Shown here: positions 34,013 through 43,227 of the stretch, piece by piece
Layout of the letters: the number at the start of each line of letters is the position of its first letter
Numbering within the stretch: the stretch's first letter is position 1
Assembly (NCBI GenBank): GCA_041504365.1
Contig: CP167917.1
Span: 4,154,001 to 4,218,000, forward strand
Length of the DNA stretch: 64,000 nt
Origin: Dryocola sp. LX212
Lineage (GTDB): Bacteria; Pseudomonadota; Gammaproteobacteria; Enterobacterales; Enterobacteriaceae
Reading direction: 5' to 3'
Notes under the pieces: generated by a model
What the model was told of the DNA's origin: nothing
What the model saw: only the letters and a program-made list of their open reading frames with translations
The model's database searches: none
Program-made: the position numbers and the translations under genes

Positions 34013-34772
34013 GGGGGACCAGACCGCACCAGGCGGATAATTCTCTGCCGCTGGAGAACTGCACTGCATCCACTTCACTGATAAAAGCTGCAGCGATAAG
34101 CGGGCCAACACCCGGGATCGTTAATAAATGGCGATAGGCTGTCTGTTGTGAAGACAATGCCGCAATTTCTTTATCCAGACAGGTGACTCGTTCATTCAGG
34201 ACCTGCATATCATCCCGCAATGAAGAAAGTAAACGGCGAAGTGTGAAAGTTAAGTCATTGGATGCGTCTTCAATAAGTTCAGGCAGCTGTTGCTGAAGAC
34301 ACTGGATCCCGACAGGAATAATAAGCCCATATTCAGCGAGCAGAGAACGAATCTGGTTAGCCAGCGCGGTTCTCTGCTCAACCATAAGTTGACGGGTATT
34401 GCGCAGCGCTTTGATATCCTGCTGCTCCGTGGTTTTGACCGGAACAAAGTGGATGCCCGGACGGCATGCTGTTTCACAAATCGCCAGCGCATCGTTTGCA
34501 TCGTTTTTCTGACTTTTGGCAAATGCTTTCACGTGCTGGGCAGGGATAAGCCTTACGCTGAATCCCATAGCGCTGAGGGTTCGCCCCCAGTAATGAGAGG
34601 TTGAACAGGCTTCCATCGCAATTAACGTACCCGGTTCAAACTGGCGAAGCGTATTCAGCAATTTCTGACGCGATATTTTTCTGTTCCAGGCAACGGAACC
34701 ATCAATCATCCAGACACATACCTGAAAAACAGATTTGGCAATATCGATACCAACAACTCTGATCGTATTCAT
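34013..34772 (-). pseudogene. IS110-family recombinase, N-terminal fragment
   Basis: Starts MNTIRVVGIDIAKSVFQVCV with the first catalytic Asp of the DEDD RuvC-like domain (GIDIAKS), then IAMEACSTSHYWGR and KNDANDALAICET carrying the Glu and Asp residues. It reaches LLTIPGVGPLIAAAFISEVD and SAWCGLVP before the inserted IS3-family element begins. The gene is therefore disrupted after about 250 codons. Confidence 0.85.
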
Positions 34773-34847
34773 GTGATGTTACTCCCGGATCAATGTAGTC
34801 AGTAAAAGTATGGCACTGACTACATTAGGAAGGGGCGTCCATCACAT

Positions 34848-35007
34848 CACTACATACTGGATAACGTCGGAATGTAAGAACGCGCAGTAAATTTAGATAG
34901 CTATATAGCACGAACATCTTCAGAAAGAGGTTCTTTCACGATAGGATCGAAGCTAAACGGGGCACACTAGCAAGATGTATAATTAACAACCAAATTTGAC
35001 ACGAGTT
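34848..35007. other. Island stretch without gene before attR
   Basis: About 160 bases, AT-rich, no coding frame or structure recognised. Confidence 0.4.
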
Positions 35008-35087
35008 TTGAAAATCCCCGTGTCCTTGGTTCGATTCCGAGTCCGGCACCACTTATTAAAGAACCCAGCCTATGGCTGGGTTTTTGC
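35008..35087 (+). repeat. attR: truncated tRNA-Phe 3' copy
   Basis: 80 bases repeating the tRNA-Phe 3' half and its terminator, starting TTGAAAATCCCCGTGTCCTT. It lacks the 5' half of the tRNA and has one G fewer in the acceptor strand (CCGGCACCA rather than CCGGGCACCA), so it is not a functional tRNA. Confidence 0.88.
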
Positions 35088-35243
35088 ATTATGTGCAACC
35101 GACTCTACGTCCAACGCCTTCAACCATTCGCTATAAGCAGTTTAGCCCCCCGCCCCCCGTCAGTCGCAAAATCTCTGCAACGCACCGTCAGTTCGTGGCG
35201 AAACCTCCTGACCCACTCACCCTCTTATGGTCCGGTAATAACA

Positions 35244-35274
35244 TAAAGCAACGGCGACTTTCGTCGCCGTTGCT
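35244..35274 (-). terminator. Hairpin downstream of the fimbrial operon
   Basis: GCAACGGCGA-CTTTCG-TCGCCGTTGC, a 10-bp stem, about 60 bases past the adhesin stop. The minus strand continues TTTATGTT, a weak U-tract. Probably the operon terminator. The rest of 35088-35330 shows no gene. Confidence 0.6.
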
Positions 35275-35330
35275 TCGGGTCTTCCTTCTAAGATTTAATC
35301 AGCCAGGGCTTGATGACCGCAGTGGCGCAG

Positions 35331-38300
35331 TTACTTTTCAACGCTGCTGCCTTGCCATAGCACCCGGACATCAGCACTTACCGTTCCTTTGTATTGTCCA
35401 TCCGGCATGTTTGCAGCGGATACCTGGGCTGTGCCATCAAAGAAATTCGTAAGATGGGCAATAAACCCAGAGTTTACTGTTTGTACTTCATCCGTGTTGG
35501 GGTCCAAAGTGAACAGACCAGGGTAGGAGTCCGACGACAAATCAATCCAGGTATCCGGCGTTAACGCCGTCTTGTTTGTCGCCAATAGTTCAACGTCAAT
35601 TGATCGGCCATCCTGAGCGCCTGTAGTAGGCTTCAACTGGTAGTCCGTTCCGCGTTTAGCCTGCAATTTATAACCAGGGTTGCTGGCTAAACCGGAAATA
35701 TTGAGTTCGAAAGCAGCTACCTGGTCGGCAAAACCGCCCGCATCGGTGTAGTCAAATTGGATGCTGTTTGTAGGCGTTACTGAGAATACCAGCGGAGCAA
35801 CATCCGTAATGGTGCCGGTACCGGTGATAATATTTTTGGTTACCGTGCTGGTCACTTTCAACGCCAGATTCTCGTTGCCTTCCACCAGACTGTCCGTTTC
35901 GGTCGGCACGGACACCGTAAAGCTGCTCTTGCCCGGCGTCACATTCACTAAGTAGTCCAAATCAGGAATTTCAAGGTCAATGACAGTTGCACTTCCGCCA
36001 TACCCATCAACCGCGTCCGTTAACTGCACGACTTTACTGTCAACGTCTGCACTTGAAGCATTACCAGCCCCCCCAGGCATCGGCAGACTGACGGTCACCG
36101 CCTGCTTATCTGCTTCTGTCGCCGCGCGGTTCAGGGTCACCGTGTACACCAGATTGCTGCCTTCTGCCGCCGTCGGCGCGCTCACGCCCACGATATCAAG
36201 CGGGGCCTCGCTATCCGTGATGGTGCCGGTGCCGATGATAATATTTTGGGTTTTATTGCTGCCCACTTTCAACGCCAGCTTCTCGTCGCCTTCCACCAGA
36301 CTGTCCGTTTTAGTCGGCACGGACACCGTAAAGCTGCTCTTGCCCGGCGTCACATTCACGGGATAGTCCAAAGTAGTAAATTGTAGATTAATGACGGATG
36401 AGTTTGTTGAGCCAGTTCCATCAATCGCATCCGTTAACTGCACAACAGTAGCATCAACGTCTGCACTAGAGGCATTACCTTCACCTGCTGGCATCGGCAG
36501 ATTGAGGGTCACCACCTGCGTATCTTCAGCTGTCGCTGCACGGTTCAGCTGCACCGTGTACACCAGATTACTGCCTTCTGCCGCCGTCGGCGCGCTCACG
36601 CTCACGATATCCAGCGGGCCATCTACGTCCGTGATGGTGCCGGTGCCGGTTTTGGTGTTTGACGTGGCGTCGCTGCTGGACTGCAAATCCAGCTTCTCGC
36701 TGCCTTCCTCCAGACTGTCCGTTTTGGTCGGCACGGACACCGTAAAGCTGCTCTTGCCTGCCGCGACATTGACTTTATAGACGGTCGAAGCTGACGACAG
36801 GTCGACAGTGGTTGCGCCGCTGTCTGAGGTCGCATCCGCTAACACTACCTTCGTACTGTCGATATCTGCCGCCACGGCATAACCCGTGCCTGCAGTCATC
36901 GGCAGTTTAAGGCCAACCTGCTGTGCATCTGCCGCCGTCGCCTCACGATTCAGCTGCACCTTGTACACTAAGTTGCTGCCTTCCACTGCGGTCGGCGCGC
37001 TCACGCTTACGATATCCAGCGGAACCACGACGTCCGTGATGGTGCCGGTGCCGGTTTTGGTGTTTGACGTGGCGTCGCTGCTGGACTGCAAATCCAGCTT
37101 CTCGCTGCTTTCCGCCAGATTGTCCGTTTTGGTCGGCACGGACACCGTAAAGCTGCTCTTGCCTGCCGCGACATTGACTTTATAGACGGTCGAAGCTGAC
37201 GACAGGTCGACAGTGGTTGCCCCGCTGCCTGAGGTCGCATCCGCTAACACCACCTTCGTACTGTCGATATCTGCCGCCACGGCATAACCCGTGCCTGCGG
37301 TCATCGGCAGTTTAAGGCCAACCTGCTGTGCATCTGCCGCCGTCGCCGCGCGGTTCAGGGTTACCGTGTACACCAGATTGCTGCCTTCCGCTGCCGTCGG
37401 CGCACTCACGCTCGCAATATCCAGCGGAACCACGACGTCCGTGATGGTGCCGGTGCCGATTTTGACGGTTGCCGTGGCATAACTGTTGGAATGCAACTCC
37501 AGCTTCTCGCTGCCTTCCACCAGACTGTCCGTTTTGGTCGGCACGGACACCGTAAAGCTGCTCTTGCCCGGCGTCACAACCAGCTCATAGAAATACTTAT
37601 GAGAAGTCAGGTCGATAGTGGTTGCCCCGCTGGTTGAGGCGGCATCCGTTAACACCACTTTCGTACGATCAATATCTGCCGCCACGGCATAACCCGCACC
37701 CTCGGGCATCGGCAGTTCAACACCAACCTGCCTTGTATCTGTCGCCGTCGCCGCGCGGTTCAGGGTTACCGTATACACCAGGTTACTGCCTTCTGCCGCC
37801 GTCGGCGCGCTCACGCTCACGACATCCAGCGGGGCCTCGACGTCCGTGATGGTGCCGGTGCCGGTTTTGGTGTTTGACGTGGCGTCGCTGCTGGACTGCA
37901 AGTCCAGCTTCTCGCTGCCTTCCACCAGACTGTCCGTTTTGGTCGGCACGGACACCGTAAAGCTGCTCTTGCCTGCCGCTACATTGACTTTATAGACGGT
38001 CGAAGCTGACGACAGGTCGACAGTGGTTGCTCCGCTGTCTGAGGTCGCATCCGCTAACACCACCTTCGTACTGTCGATATCTGCCGCCACGGCATAACCC
38101 GTGCCTGCGGTCATCGGCAGTTTAAGGCCAACCTGCTGTGCATCCAAAGCTGCCGCCGCGCGGTTCAGGGTTACCGTGTACACCAGGTTGCTGCCTTCCA
38201 CTGCCGTTGGCGCGCTCACGCTTACGATATCCAGCGGAACCACGACGTCCGTGATGGTGCCGGTGCCGGTTTTGGTGTTTGACGTGGCGTCGCTGCTGGA

Positions 38301-41300
38301 CTGCAAATCCAGCTTCTCGCTGCCTTCCACCAGACTGTCCGTTTTGGTCGGCACGGACACCGTAAAGCTGCTCTTGCCTGCCGCTACATTGACTTTATAG
38401 ACGGTCGAAGCTGACGACAGATCGACAGTGGTTGCCCCGCTGTCTGAGGTCGCATCCGCTAACACTACCTTCGTACTGTCGATATCTGCCGCCACGGCAT
38501 AACCCGTGCCGGATGTCATCGGCAGTTTAAGGCCAACCTGCTGTGCATCTGCCGCCGTCGCTGCACGGTTCAGGGTTACCGTGTACACCAGATTACTGCC
38601 TTCTGCCGCCGTCGGCGCGCTCACGCTCGCAATATCCAGCGGAGCCACGACGTCCGTGATGGTGCCGGTGCCGATTTTGACGTTTGCCGTGGCATAACTG
38701 TTGGAATGCAACTCCAGCTTCTCGCTGCCTTCCACCAGACTGTCCGTTTTGGTCGGCACGGACACCGTAAAGCTGCTCTTGCCCGGCGTCACAACCAGCT
38801 CATAGAAATACTGATGAGAAGTCAGGTCGATAGTAGTTGCCCCGCTGGTTGAGGCGGCATCCGTTAACACTACTTTCGTACGATCAATATCTTCCGCCAC
38901 GGCATAACCCGTACCCGTGGGCATCGGCAGTTCAACACCAACCTCCCTTGTATTTGCATCTGCCGCTGTCACCGCGCGGTTCAGGGTTACCGTGTACACC
39001 AGGTTACTGCCTTCTGCCGCCGTCGGCGCGCTCACGCTCGCAATATCCAGCGGAGCCACGACGTCCGTGATGGTGCCGGTGCCGATTTTGACGGTTGCCG
39101 TGGCATAACTGTTGGAATGCAACTCCAGCTTCTCGCTGCCTTCCACCAGACTGTCCGTCTTGGTCGGCACGGACACCGTAAAGCTGCTCTTGCCCGGCGT
39201 CACAACCAGCTCATAGAAATATTTATGAGAAGTCAGGTCGATAGTGGTTGCCCCGCTGGTTGAGGCGGCATCCGTTAACACCACTTTCGTACGATCAATA
39301 TCTTCCGCCACGGCATAACCCGTACCCGTGGGCATCGGCAGTTCAACACCAACCTCGTTTGTATCTGCATCTGCCGCCGTCACCGCGCGGTTCAGGGTTA
39401 CCGTGTACACCAGGTTGCTGCCTTCTGCCGCCGTCGGCGCGCTCACGCTCACGACATCCAGCGGAACCACGACGTCCGTGATGGTGCCGGTGCCGGTTTT
39501 GACGTTTGACGTGGCGTCGCTGCTGGACTGCAAATCCAGCTTCTCGCTGCCTTCCACCAGACTGTCCGTTTTGGTCGGCACGGACACCGTAAAGCTGCTC
39601 TTGCCTGCCGCTACATTGACTTTATAGACGGTCGAAGCTGACGACAGGTCGACAGTGGTTGCCCCGCTGTCTGAGGTCGCATCCGCTAACACCACCTTCG
39701 TACTGTCGATATCTGCCGCCACGGCATAACCCGTGCCTGCAGTCATCGGCAGTTTAAGGCCAACCTGCTGTGCATCTGCCGCCGTCGCTGCACGGTTAAG
39801 GGTTACCGTGTACACCAGGTTGCTGCCTTCTGCCGCCGTCGGCGCGCTCACGCTCACAATATCCAGCGGAACCACGAAGTCCGCGATGGTACCGGTGCCG
39901 GTTTTGGTGTTTTGATAGACATAATCAGCGCTGGAAGCCTGCAGCTCTTGCGTCTCGTTACCCTCCGCATCGGAATCTTTTATGGTAGGTACAGAGACCT
40001 TAAAGCTGCTTTGCCCAGCGGCAACACCCACATAAGTAAAGCTTGAAAGATCGATAGTCGTTTTTCCCGAGAGGTCAGCCGCATTTGTCAATGTAACTTT
40101 CGTGACATCCATGTCGGCGCTGGAAGCATGACCATTTCCTTCTGTTATCGGTAGATTAAGTTGCACATAAGGTGTCGGATCCGAGGCGGTCACCGTATGA
40201 CTGAGGGTCACCGTGTACTCCAGGTTGCTGCCTTCTGTCGCCGTCGGCGCGCTCACACTGACAATATCCAGCGGGATCGAGGGATCCGTGATGATGCCAG
40301 TGCCGGTTTTGATGTTTAACGTGGAAAAGCTGTAGGCATCCAGAAGCAGTTTCTCACTGCCTTCATTAAGACTGTCCGTTTTGGTCGGCACGGACACCTT
40401 AAAGCTGCTCTTGCCTGCCGCCACATTCACACTAAGGTAAGATGAAGATGAAGCAAGACTGACTGTTGTATGGCCACTGTTATCGGTAGCATCCGTTAAC
40501 ACCACCTTCGTACTGTCGATATCTGCCGCCACGGCATAACCCGTGCCTGATTTCATCGGCAGTTTAACGCCAACCTGCTGTGCATCTGCCGCCGTCGCCG
40601 CGCGGTTCAGGGTCACCGTGTACACCAGGTTGCTGCCTTCTGTTGCGTTCGGCGCGCTCACGCTTTTAATATCCAGCGGATCCAGCGGGACCGCGACATC
40701 CGTGATGGTGCCGGTGCCGGTTTTGGTGTTTGAGGTGGCATCGCTGCTGGACTGTAAATCCAGCTTCTCATCGCCTTCTACCAGACTGTCTGTTTTGGTC
40801 GGCACAGACACCGTAAAGCTGCTCTTGCCTGCCGCTACATTGACTTTATAGACAGACGAAGCAGACGACAGGTCGACAGTGGTTGCCCCGCTGCCTGAGG
40901 TCGCACCCGATAACACCACCTTCGTACTGTCGATATCTGCCGCCACGGCATAACCCGTACCCGTGGTCATCGGCAGTTTAAGCCCAATCTTCTGTGCATC
41001 CTCAGCTGTCGCCGCGCGGCTCAGGGTTATCGTATACACCAGATTACCGCCTTCTGCCGCCGTCGGCGCGCTCACGCTCACGATATCCAGGTTGGGATCT
41101 GAATGAGTCAGCAGTATACAAGTAACATCCTCATCCAGTATGGTTGAAGCAGAGTTTTTAGTCCAACCAGTTTGGTACTGCGCGGCACACAGATATTTCG
41201 ACCCATTTGCCGGCGGTTCATGAAGATTTCCTTGAGTAGCTGGCAGCACAACTGATGCTGGACATATAACAGATCCACTTTGGATATCATGCTCCCAGTA

Positions 41301-43154
41301 GACGATTGGATCTTTATCATAACCAGAATAGTGACCTGACTCATTCGTGGCAGACTGTCCCGCACTCCTAAAGGCGCTCAACTCGCTACCTTTTACCGGA
41401 CACAACCCGGATACCACGTAGTAGGTTGGGTAACTATAGTGATAATTATCGTCACCAGTAAAGGTAAGGATGGGTGCCGAAGAAACGTTACCAGTCGACT
41501 TTTCGCCATTGACATCTTTATTCTTTGAAAAAGCAAATTTCATTTTTGCAATTGCATCTTCAGCCTTGGTATTTCCAGGATAAAAAACGTCGAGCTTTTT
41601 AGCAGCATCAAATGCACTTAAAGATATGCTTTTATTAATTGCGGTCCACTCATCGCCCACCTGGTAATACATTTTACGTATTGGGCGTATGAAACCAAAA
41701 TAAATCCCGCTGGTGTCCCCTTTTAACGCGCTCTCAATACGGCGAAGGGAACAGACCGTCCCGCCCTGCCCATTAACCATTTGAGGGTGACAGCGTGGCA
41801 ACGTTTTGCTCAGCGTCAGCTTTGAAGCGTTTTTCAGCTCGGTATTAACCTTTGTTTCGCTGTCGCTGTAGCGAAGCAGCTTAGACTCGCCGGGCACTGC
41901 CTGTTTAAACCATTGCCATGCCTGAGGCGAAAACAGAGTGGAGGCACCGCTGCCGGTAAACAATGCTTTCGGCGCTACCTTCCCCTTATCCACCGTCGCC
42001 ACGGTATCGCTTAACTCCCAGCGAGCAGGTTCAGAAGATGCTGGGCCTTTATGCCCGCTTACGCTCGGAGGAAGAAGAGAGGCATGATTAAGAATACGAT
42101 CGCTTTGGCTCAGGATATACTCATCGCCTTTGACCTTGTCCTGAATCCAGGCAAATTGCGTCTGGCTAAGTACATTCTGATTTTCACCGGACAGCGTTGC
42201 CCCCAGCACTGCAGGAGACACGTAGCTGTCACCGTAATTCAAACGGCCCGGCGCGAAGAAATTCAGCTTCAGTGTCGCCATCGCCAGTACCGGCTTCGAG
42301 GCCTGCGGAATAAACACCGCTATATCCTGTTTGCCGTTAAACTCCGTCAGCATGGCCGAGTCGTTCAGCTTATGCCAGTCGTGGTTACCCACCCGGAAAA
42401 AACCCTGGCCGCTTTTCAGACTGCCCTGCACGCTAAAACGCAGGTCCGGGGCACGCATTCCCATCGCCGTGCCTTCTGTATGGCGAATTAAGCACACCTT
42501 GCCGCTTTGCCCTTTTACGGTATCGTCGATGCAGCCCTTAGCTGCCGGCAGGGTAATACGCAGCGCCGCGCGCTTTTTAACTTTAGCGGTCACTAAACGA
42601 CGGCTGCCGCTTTTCATCTTTTCGGCAACGGTAATGCGCTTTTCGACGCCCATTGCACCGTTATTCAGAAAATCAAAGGCTGTTTTACTCAGCACCGGGT
42701 TGACGTAGTCCCCGTTCGGGAGCGTCATCTTACGGGAGCCGCCAATCATGTGGCCGTGCCGATCGCTCAAACCACGGAATGCATGTTCAGGCTGTACCGC
42801 CGTCATTGATTCAATGGCATTATCCGCAGCGTGGGGATACCAGGTCGCCAGGCGCTTATTGCCTTGCCCCATATGCATGCTCCCGAACATCATCGGGGGA
42901 TGATCGCCAGAAAGTATCGGGGCTTGGGTATTCAAGGTGGTGAGGTATTGGTTATGGCTTACCTGGTCGTCAATCACCAGCAGATCAAACTGAGTATTGA
43001 GCACGCGCCCACGTGCCCCGGGTTTAAGCTGTTGTATCAGATCGCCATGCTGCTGAATGAAATTTTTAACCTGCTGCCGATCGGCAGTGGCCAGGCCAGG
43101 AATACATACCGTGCCCAGAGCCATAAGCAACGCATACTTTGATATATTTTTCAT
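35331..43154 (-). CDS. Giant EcpD-like fimbrial tip adhesin with 13 Calx-beta repeats
   Basis: 2607 residues. Signal peptide MKNISKYALLMALGTVCIPG to about residue 24. Residues 25-687 form an N-terminal region containing two related subdomains: about 196-305 (GCIDD...GKVCLIRHTEG; NHDWHKLN; IAVFIPQ) and about 443-545 (RCHPQ...GTVCSLRRIES; GDEWTAIN; LDVFYPG). Each has a Cys pair and resembles a segment of E. coli EcpD. About 689-2453 is an array of 13 Calx-beta-like repeats. Residues about 2454-2607 are a pilin-like domain (SVTPTNSIQFDY...NMPDGQYKGTVSADVRVLW) aligning with the operon's own pilin. Last gene of the operon after the usher; inferred to be the tip adhesin donor-strand-linked to the pilus. 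Ordinary EcpD is about 550 residues, so this is some five times longer. Confidence 0.82.
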   Translation of the reverse strand: MKNISKYALLMALGTVCIPGLATADRQQVKNFIQQHGDLIQQLKPGARGRVLNTQFDLLVIDDQVSHNQYLTTLNTQAPILSGDHPPMMFGSMHMGQGNKRLATWYPHAADNAIESMTAVQPEHAFRGLSDRHGHMIGGSRKMTLPNGDYVNPVLSKTAFDFLNNGAMGVEKRITVAEKMKSGSRRLVTAKVKKRAALRITLPAAKGCIDDTVKGQSGKVCLIRHTEGTAMGMRAPDLRFSVQGSLKSGQGFFRVGNHDWHKLNDSAMLTEFNGKQDIAVFIPQASKPVLAMATLKLNFFAPGRLNYGDSYVSPAVLGATLSGENQNVLSQTQFAWIQDKVKGDEYILSQSDRILNHASLLPPSVSGHKGPASSEPARWELSDTVATVDKGKVAPKALFTGSGASTLFSPQAWQWFKQAVPGESKLLRYSDSETKVNTELKNASKLTLSKTLPRCHPQMVNGQGGTVCSLRRIESALKGDTSGIYFGFIRPIRKMYYQVGDEWTAINKSISLSAFDAAKKLDVFYPGNTKAEDAIAKMKFAFSKNKDVNGEKSTGNVSSAPILTFTGDDNYHYSYPTYYVVSGLCPVKGSELSAFRSAGQSATNESGHYSGYDKDPIVYWEHDIQSGSVICPASVVLPATQGNLHEPPANGSKYLCAAQYQTGWTKNSASTILDEDVTCILLTHSDPNLDIVSVSAPTAAEGGNLVYTITLSRAATAEDAQKIGLKLPMTTGTGYAVAADIDSTKVVLSGATSGSGATTVDLSSASSVYKVNVAAGKSSFTVSVPTKTDSLVEGDEKLDLQSSSDATSNTKTGTGTITDVAVPLDPLDIKSVSAPNATEGSNLVYTVTLNRAATAADAQQVGVKLPMKSGTGYAVAADIDSTKVVLTDATDNSGHTTVSLASSSSYLSVNVAAGKSSFKVSVPTKTDSLNEGSEKLLLDAYSFSTLNIKTGTGIITDPSIPLDIVSVSAPTATEGSNLEYTVTLSHTVTASDPTPYVQLNLPITEGNGHASSADMDVTKVTLTNAADLSGKTTIDLSSFTYVGVAAGQSSFKVSVPTIKDSDAEGNETQELQASSADYVYQNTKTGTGTIADFVVPLDIVSVSAPTAAEGSNLVYTVTLNRAATAADAQQVGLKLPMTAGTGYAVAADIDSTKVVLADATSDSGATTVDLSSASTVYKVNVAAGKSSFTVSVPTKTDSLVEGSEKLDLQSSSDATSNVKTGTGTITDVVVPLDVVSVSAPTAAEGSNLVYTVTLNRAVTAADADTNEVGVELPMPTGTGYAVAEDIDRTKVVLTDAASTSGATTIDLTSHKYFYELVVTPGKSSFTVSVPTKTDSLVEGSEKLELHSNSYATATVKIGTGTITDVVAPLDIASVSAPTAAEGSNLVYTVTLNRAVTAADANTREVGVELPMPTGTGYAVAEDIDRTKVVLTDAASTSGATTIDLTSHQYFYELVVTPGKSSFTVSVPTKTDSLVEGSEKLELHSNSYATANVKIGTGTITDVVAPLDIASVSAPTAAEGSNLVYTVTLNRAATAADAQQVGLKLPMTSGTGYAVAADIDSTKVVLADATSDSGATTVDLSSASTVYKVNVAAGKSSFTVSVPTKTDSLVEGSEKLDLQSSSDATSNTKTGTGTITDVVVPLDIVSVSAPTAVEGSNLVYTVTLNRAAAALDAQQVGLKLPMTAGTGYAVAADIDSTKVVLADATSDSGATTVDLSSASTVYKVNVAAGKSSFTVSVPTKTDSLVEGSEKLDLQSSSDATSNTKTGTGTITDVEAPLDVVSVSAPTAAEGSNLVYTVTLNRAATATDTRQVGVELPMPEGAGYAVAADIDRTKVVLTDAASTSGATTIDLTSHKYFYELVVTPGKSSFTVSVPTKTDSLVEGSEKLELHSNSYATATVKIGTGTITDVVVPLDIASVSAPTAAEGSNLVYTVTLNRAATAADAQQVGLKLPMTAGTGYAVAADIDSTKVVLADATSGSGATTVDLSSASTVYKVNVAAGKSSFTVSVPTKTDNLAESSEKLDLQSSSDATSNTKTGTGTITDVVVPLDIVSVSAPTAVEGSNLVYKVQLNREATAADAQQVGLKLPMTAGTGYAVAADIDSTKVVLADATSDSGATTVDLSSASTVYKVNVAAGKSSFTVSVPTKTDSLEEGSEKLDLQSSSDATSNTKTGTGTITDVDGPLDIVSVSAPTAAEGSNLVYTVQLNRAATAEDTQVVTLNLPMPAGEGNASSADVDATVVQLTDAIDGTGSTNSSVINLQFTTLDYPVNVTPGKSSFTVSVPTKTDSLVEGDEKLALKVGSNKTQNIIIGTGTITDSEAPLDIVGVSAPTAAEGSNLVYTVTLNRAATEADKQAVTVSLPMPGGAGNASSADVDSKVVQLTDAVDGYGGSATVIDLEIPDLDYLVNVTPGKSSFTVSVPTETDSLVEGNENLALKVTSTVTKNIITGTGTITDVAPLVFSVTPTNSIQFDYTDAGGFADQVAAFELNISGLASNPGYKLQAKRGTDYQLKPTTGAQDGRSIDVELLATNKTALTPDTWIDLSSDSYPGLFTLDPNTDEVQTVNSGFIAHLTNFFDGTAQVSAANMPDGQYKGTVSADVRVLWQGSSVEK
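35796..41093 (-). repeat. Array of 13 Calx-beta-like repeats (about 405 bp each) in the adhesin gene
   Basis: Each unit runs from LDIVSVSAPTAAEGSNLVYT to TGTGTITDV and is about 135 residues. Central units differ by only a few bases from each other. At least two sequence classes are seen: one with STVYKVNVAAGKSSFTV and one with HKYFYELVVTPGKSSFTV; the units nearest each end of the array are more divergent. The acidic motifs (EG, EGSEKL) are those that bind calcium in Calx-beta domains; calcium binding here is inference. Confidence 0.88.
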
Positions 43155-43180
43155 TAGTTATATCTTCATTTGTTGAATAT

Positions 43181-43214
43181 CAGCATGAACAAGACAGGCG
43201 TCTTGTTCATGCTG
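43181..43214. other. Perfect 15-bp hairpin between usher and adhesin genes
   Basis: CAGCATGAACAAGAC - AGGC - GTCTTGTTCATGCTG, a fully complementary stem with a 4-base loop in the 73-base gap between usher stop and adhesin start. It has no U-tract on the coding (minus) strand, so it is not a standard terminator; it may slow polymerase, block RNA decay, or set an RNA processing site. Confidence 0.7.
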
Positions 43215-43227
43215 TAAAAAGGAGTGA

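Larger units (their letters stand above)
32232..34847 (-). mobile_element. IS110-family element (IS1111-like) interrupted by an IS3-family element
   Basis: Inverted ends ATGGACGCCCC at 32232-32242 and its complement at 34837-34847 bracket a split recombinase gene read on the minus strand. Removing the inserted element leaves about 1.4 kb, usual for this family. The non-coding stretch of about 230 bases downstream of the recombinase (32243-32464) matches where IS1111-group elements carry their guide (bridge) RNA. Subterminal inverted repeats also favour the IS1111 group. Confidence 0.7.

Noticed and set aside
35980..40851. Multiple 60-129 codon frames on the plus strand across the adhesin array, nearly identical to each other
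   Set aside because: They repeat because the underlying Calx-beta units repeat; they are antisense shadows.
35796..41093. Direct repeats that could suggest a CRISPR or satellite
   Set aside because: The 405-bp periodicity is coding, in frame, and lacks short spacers; it is a protein-domain array.
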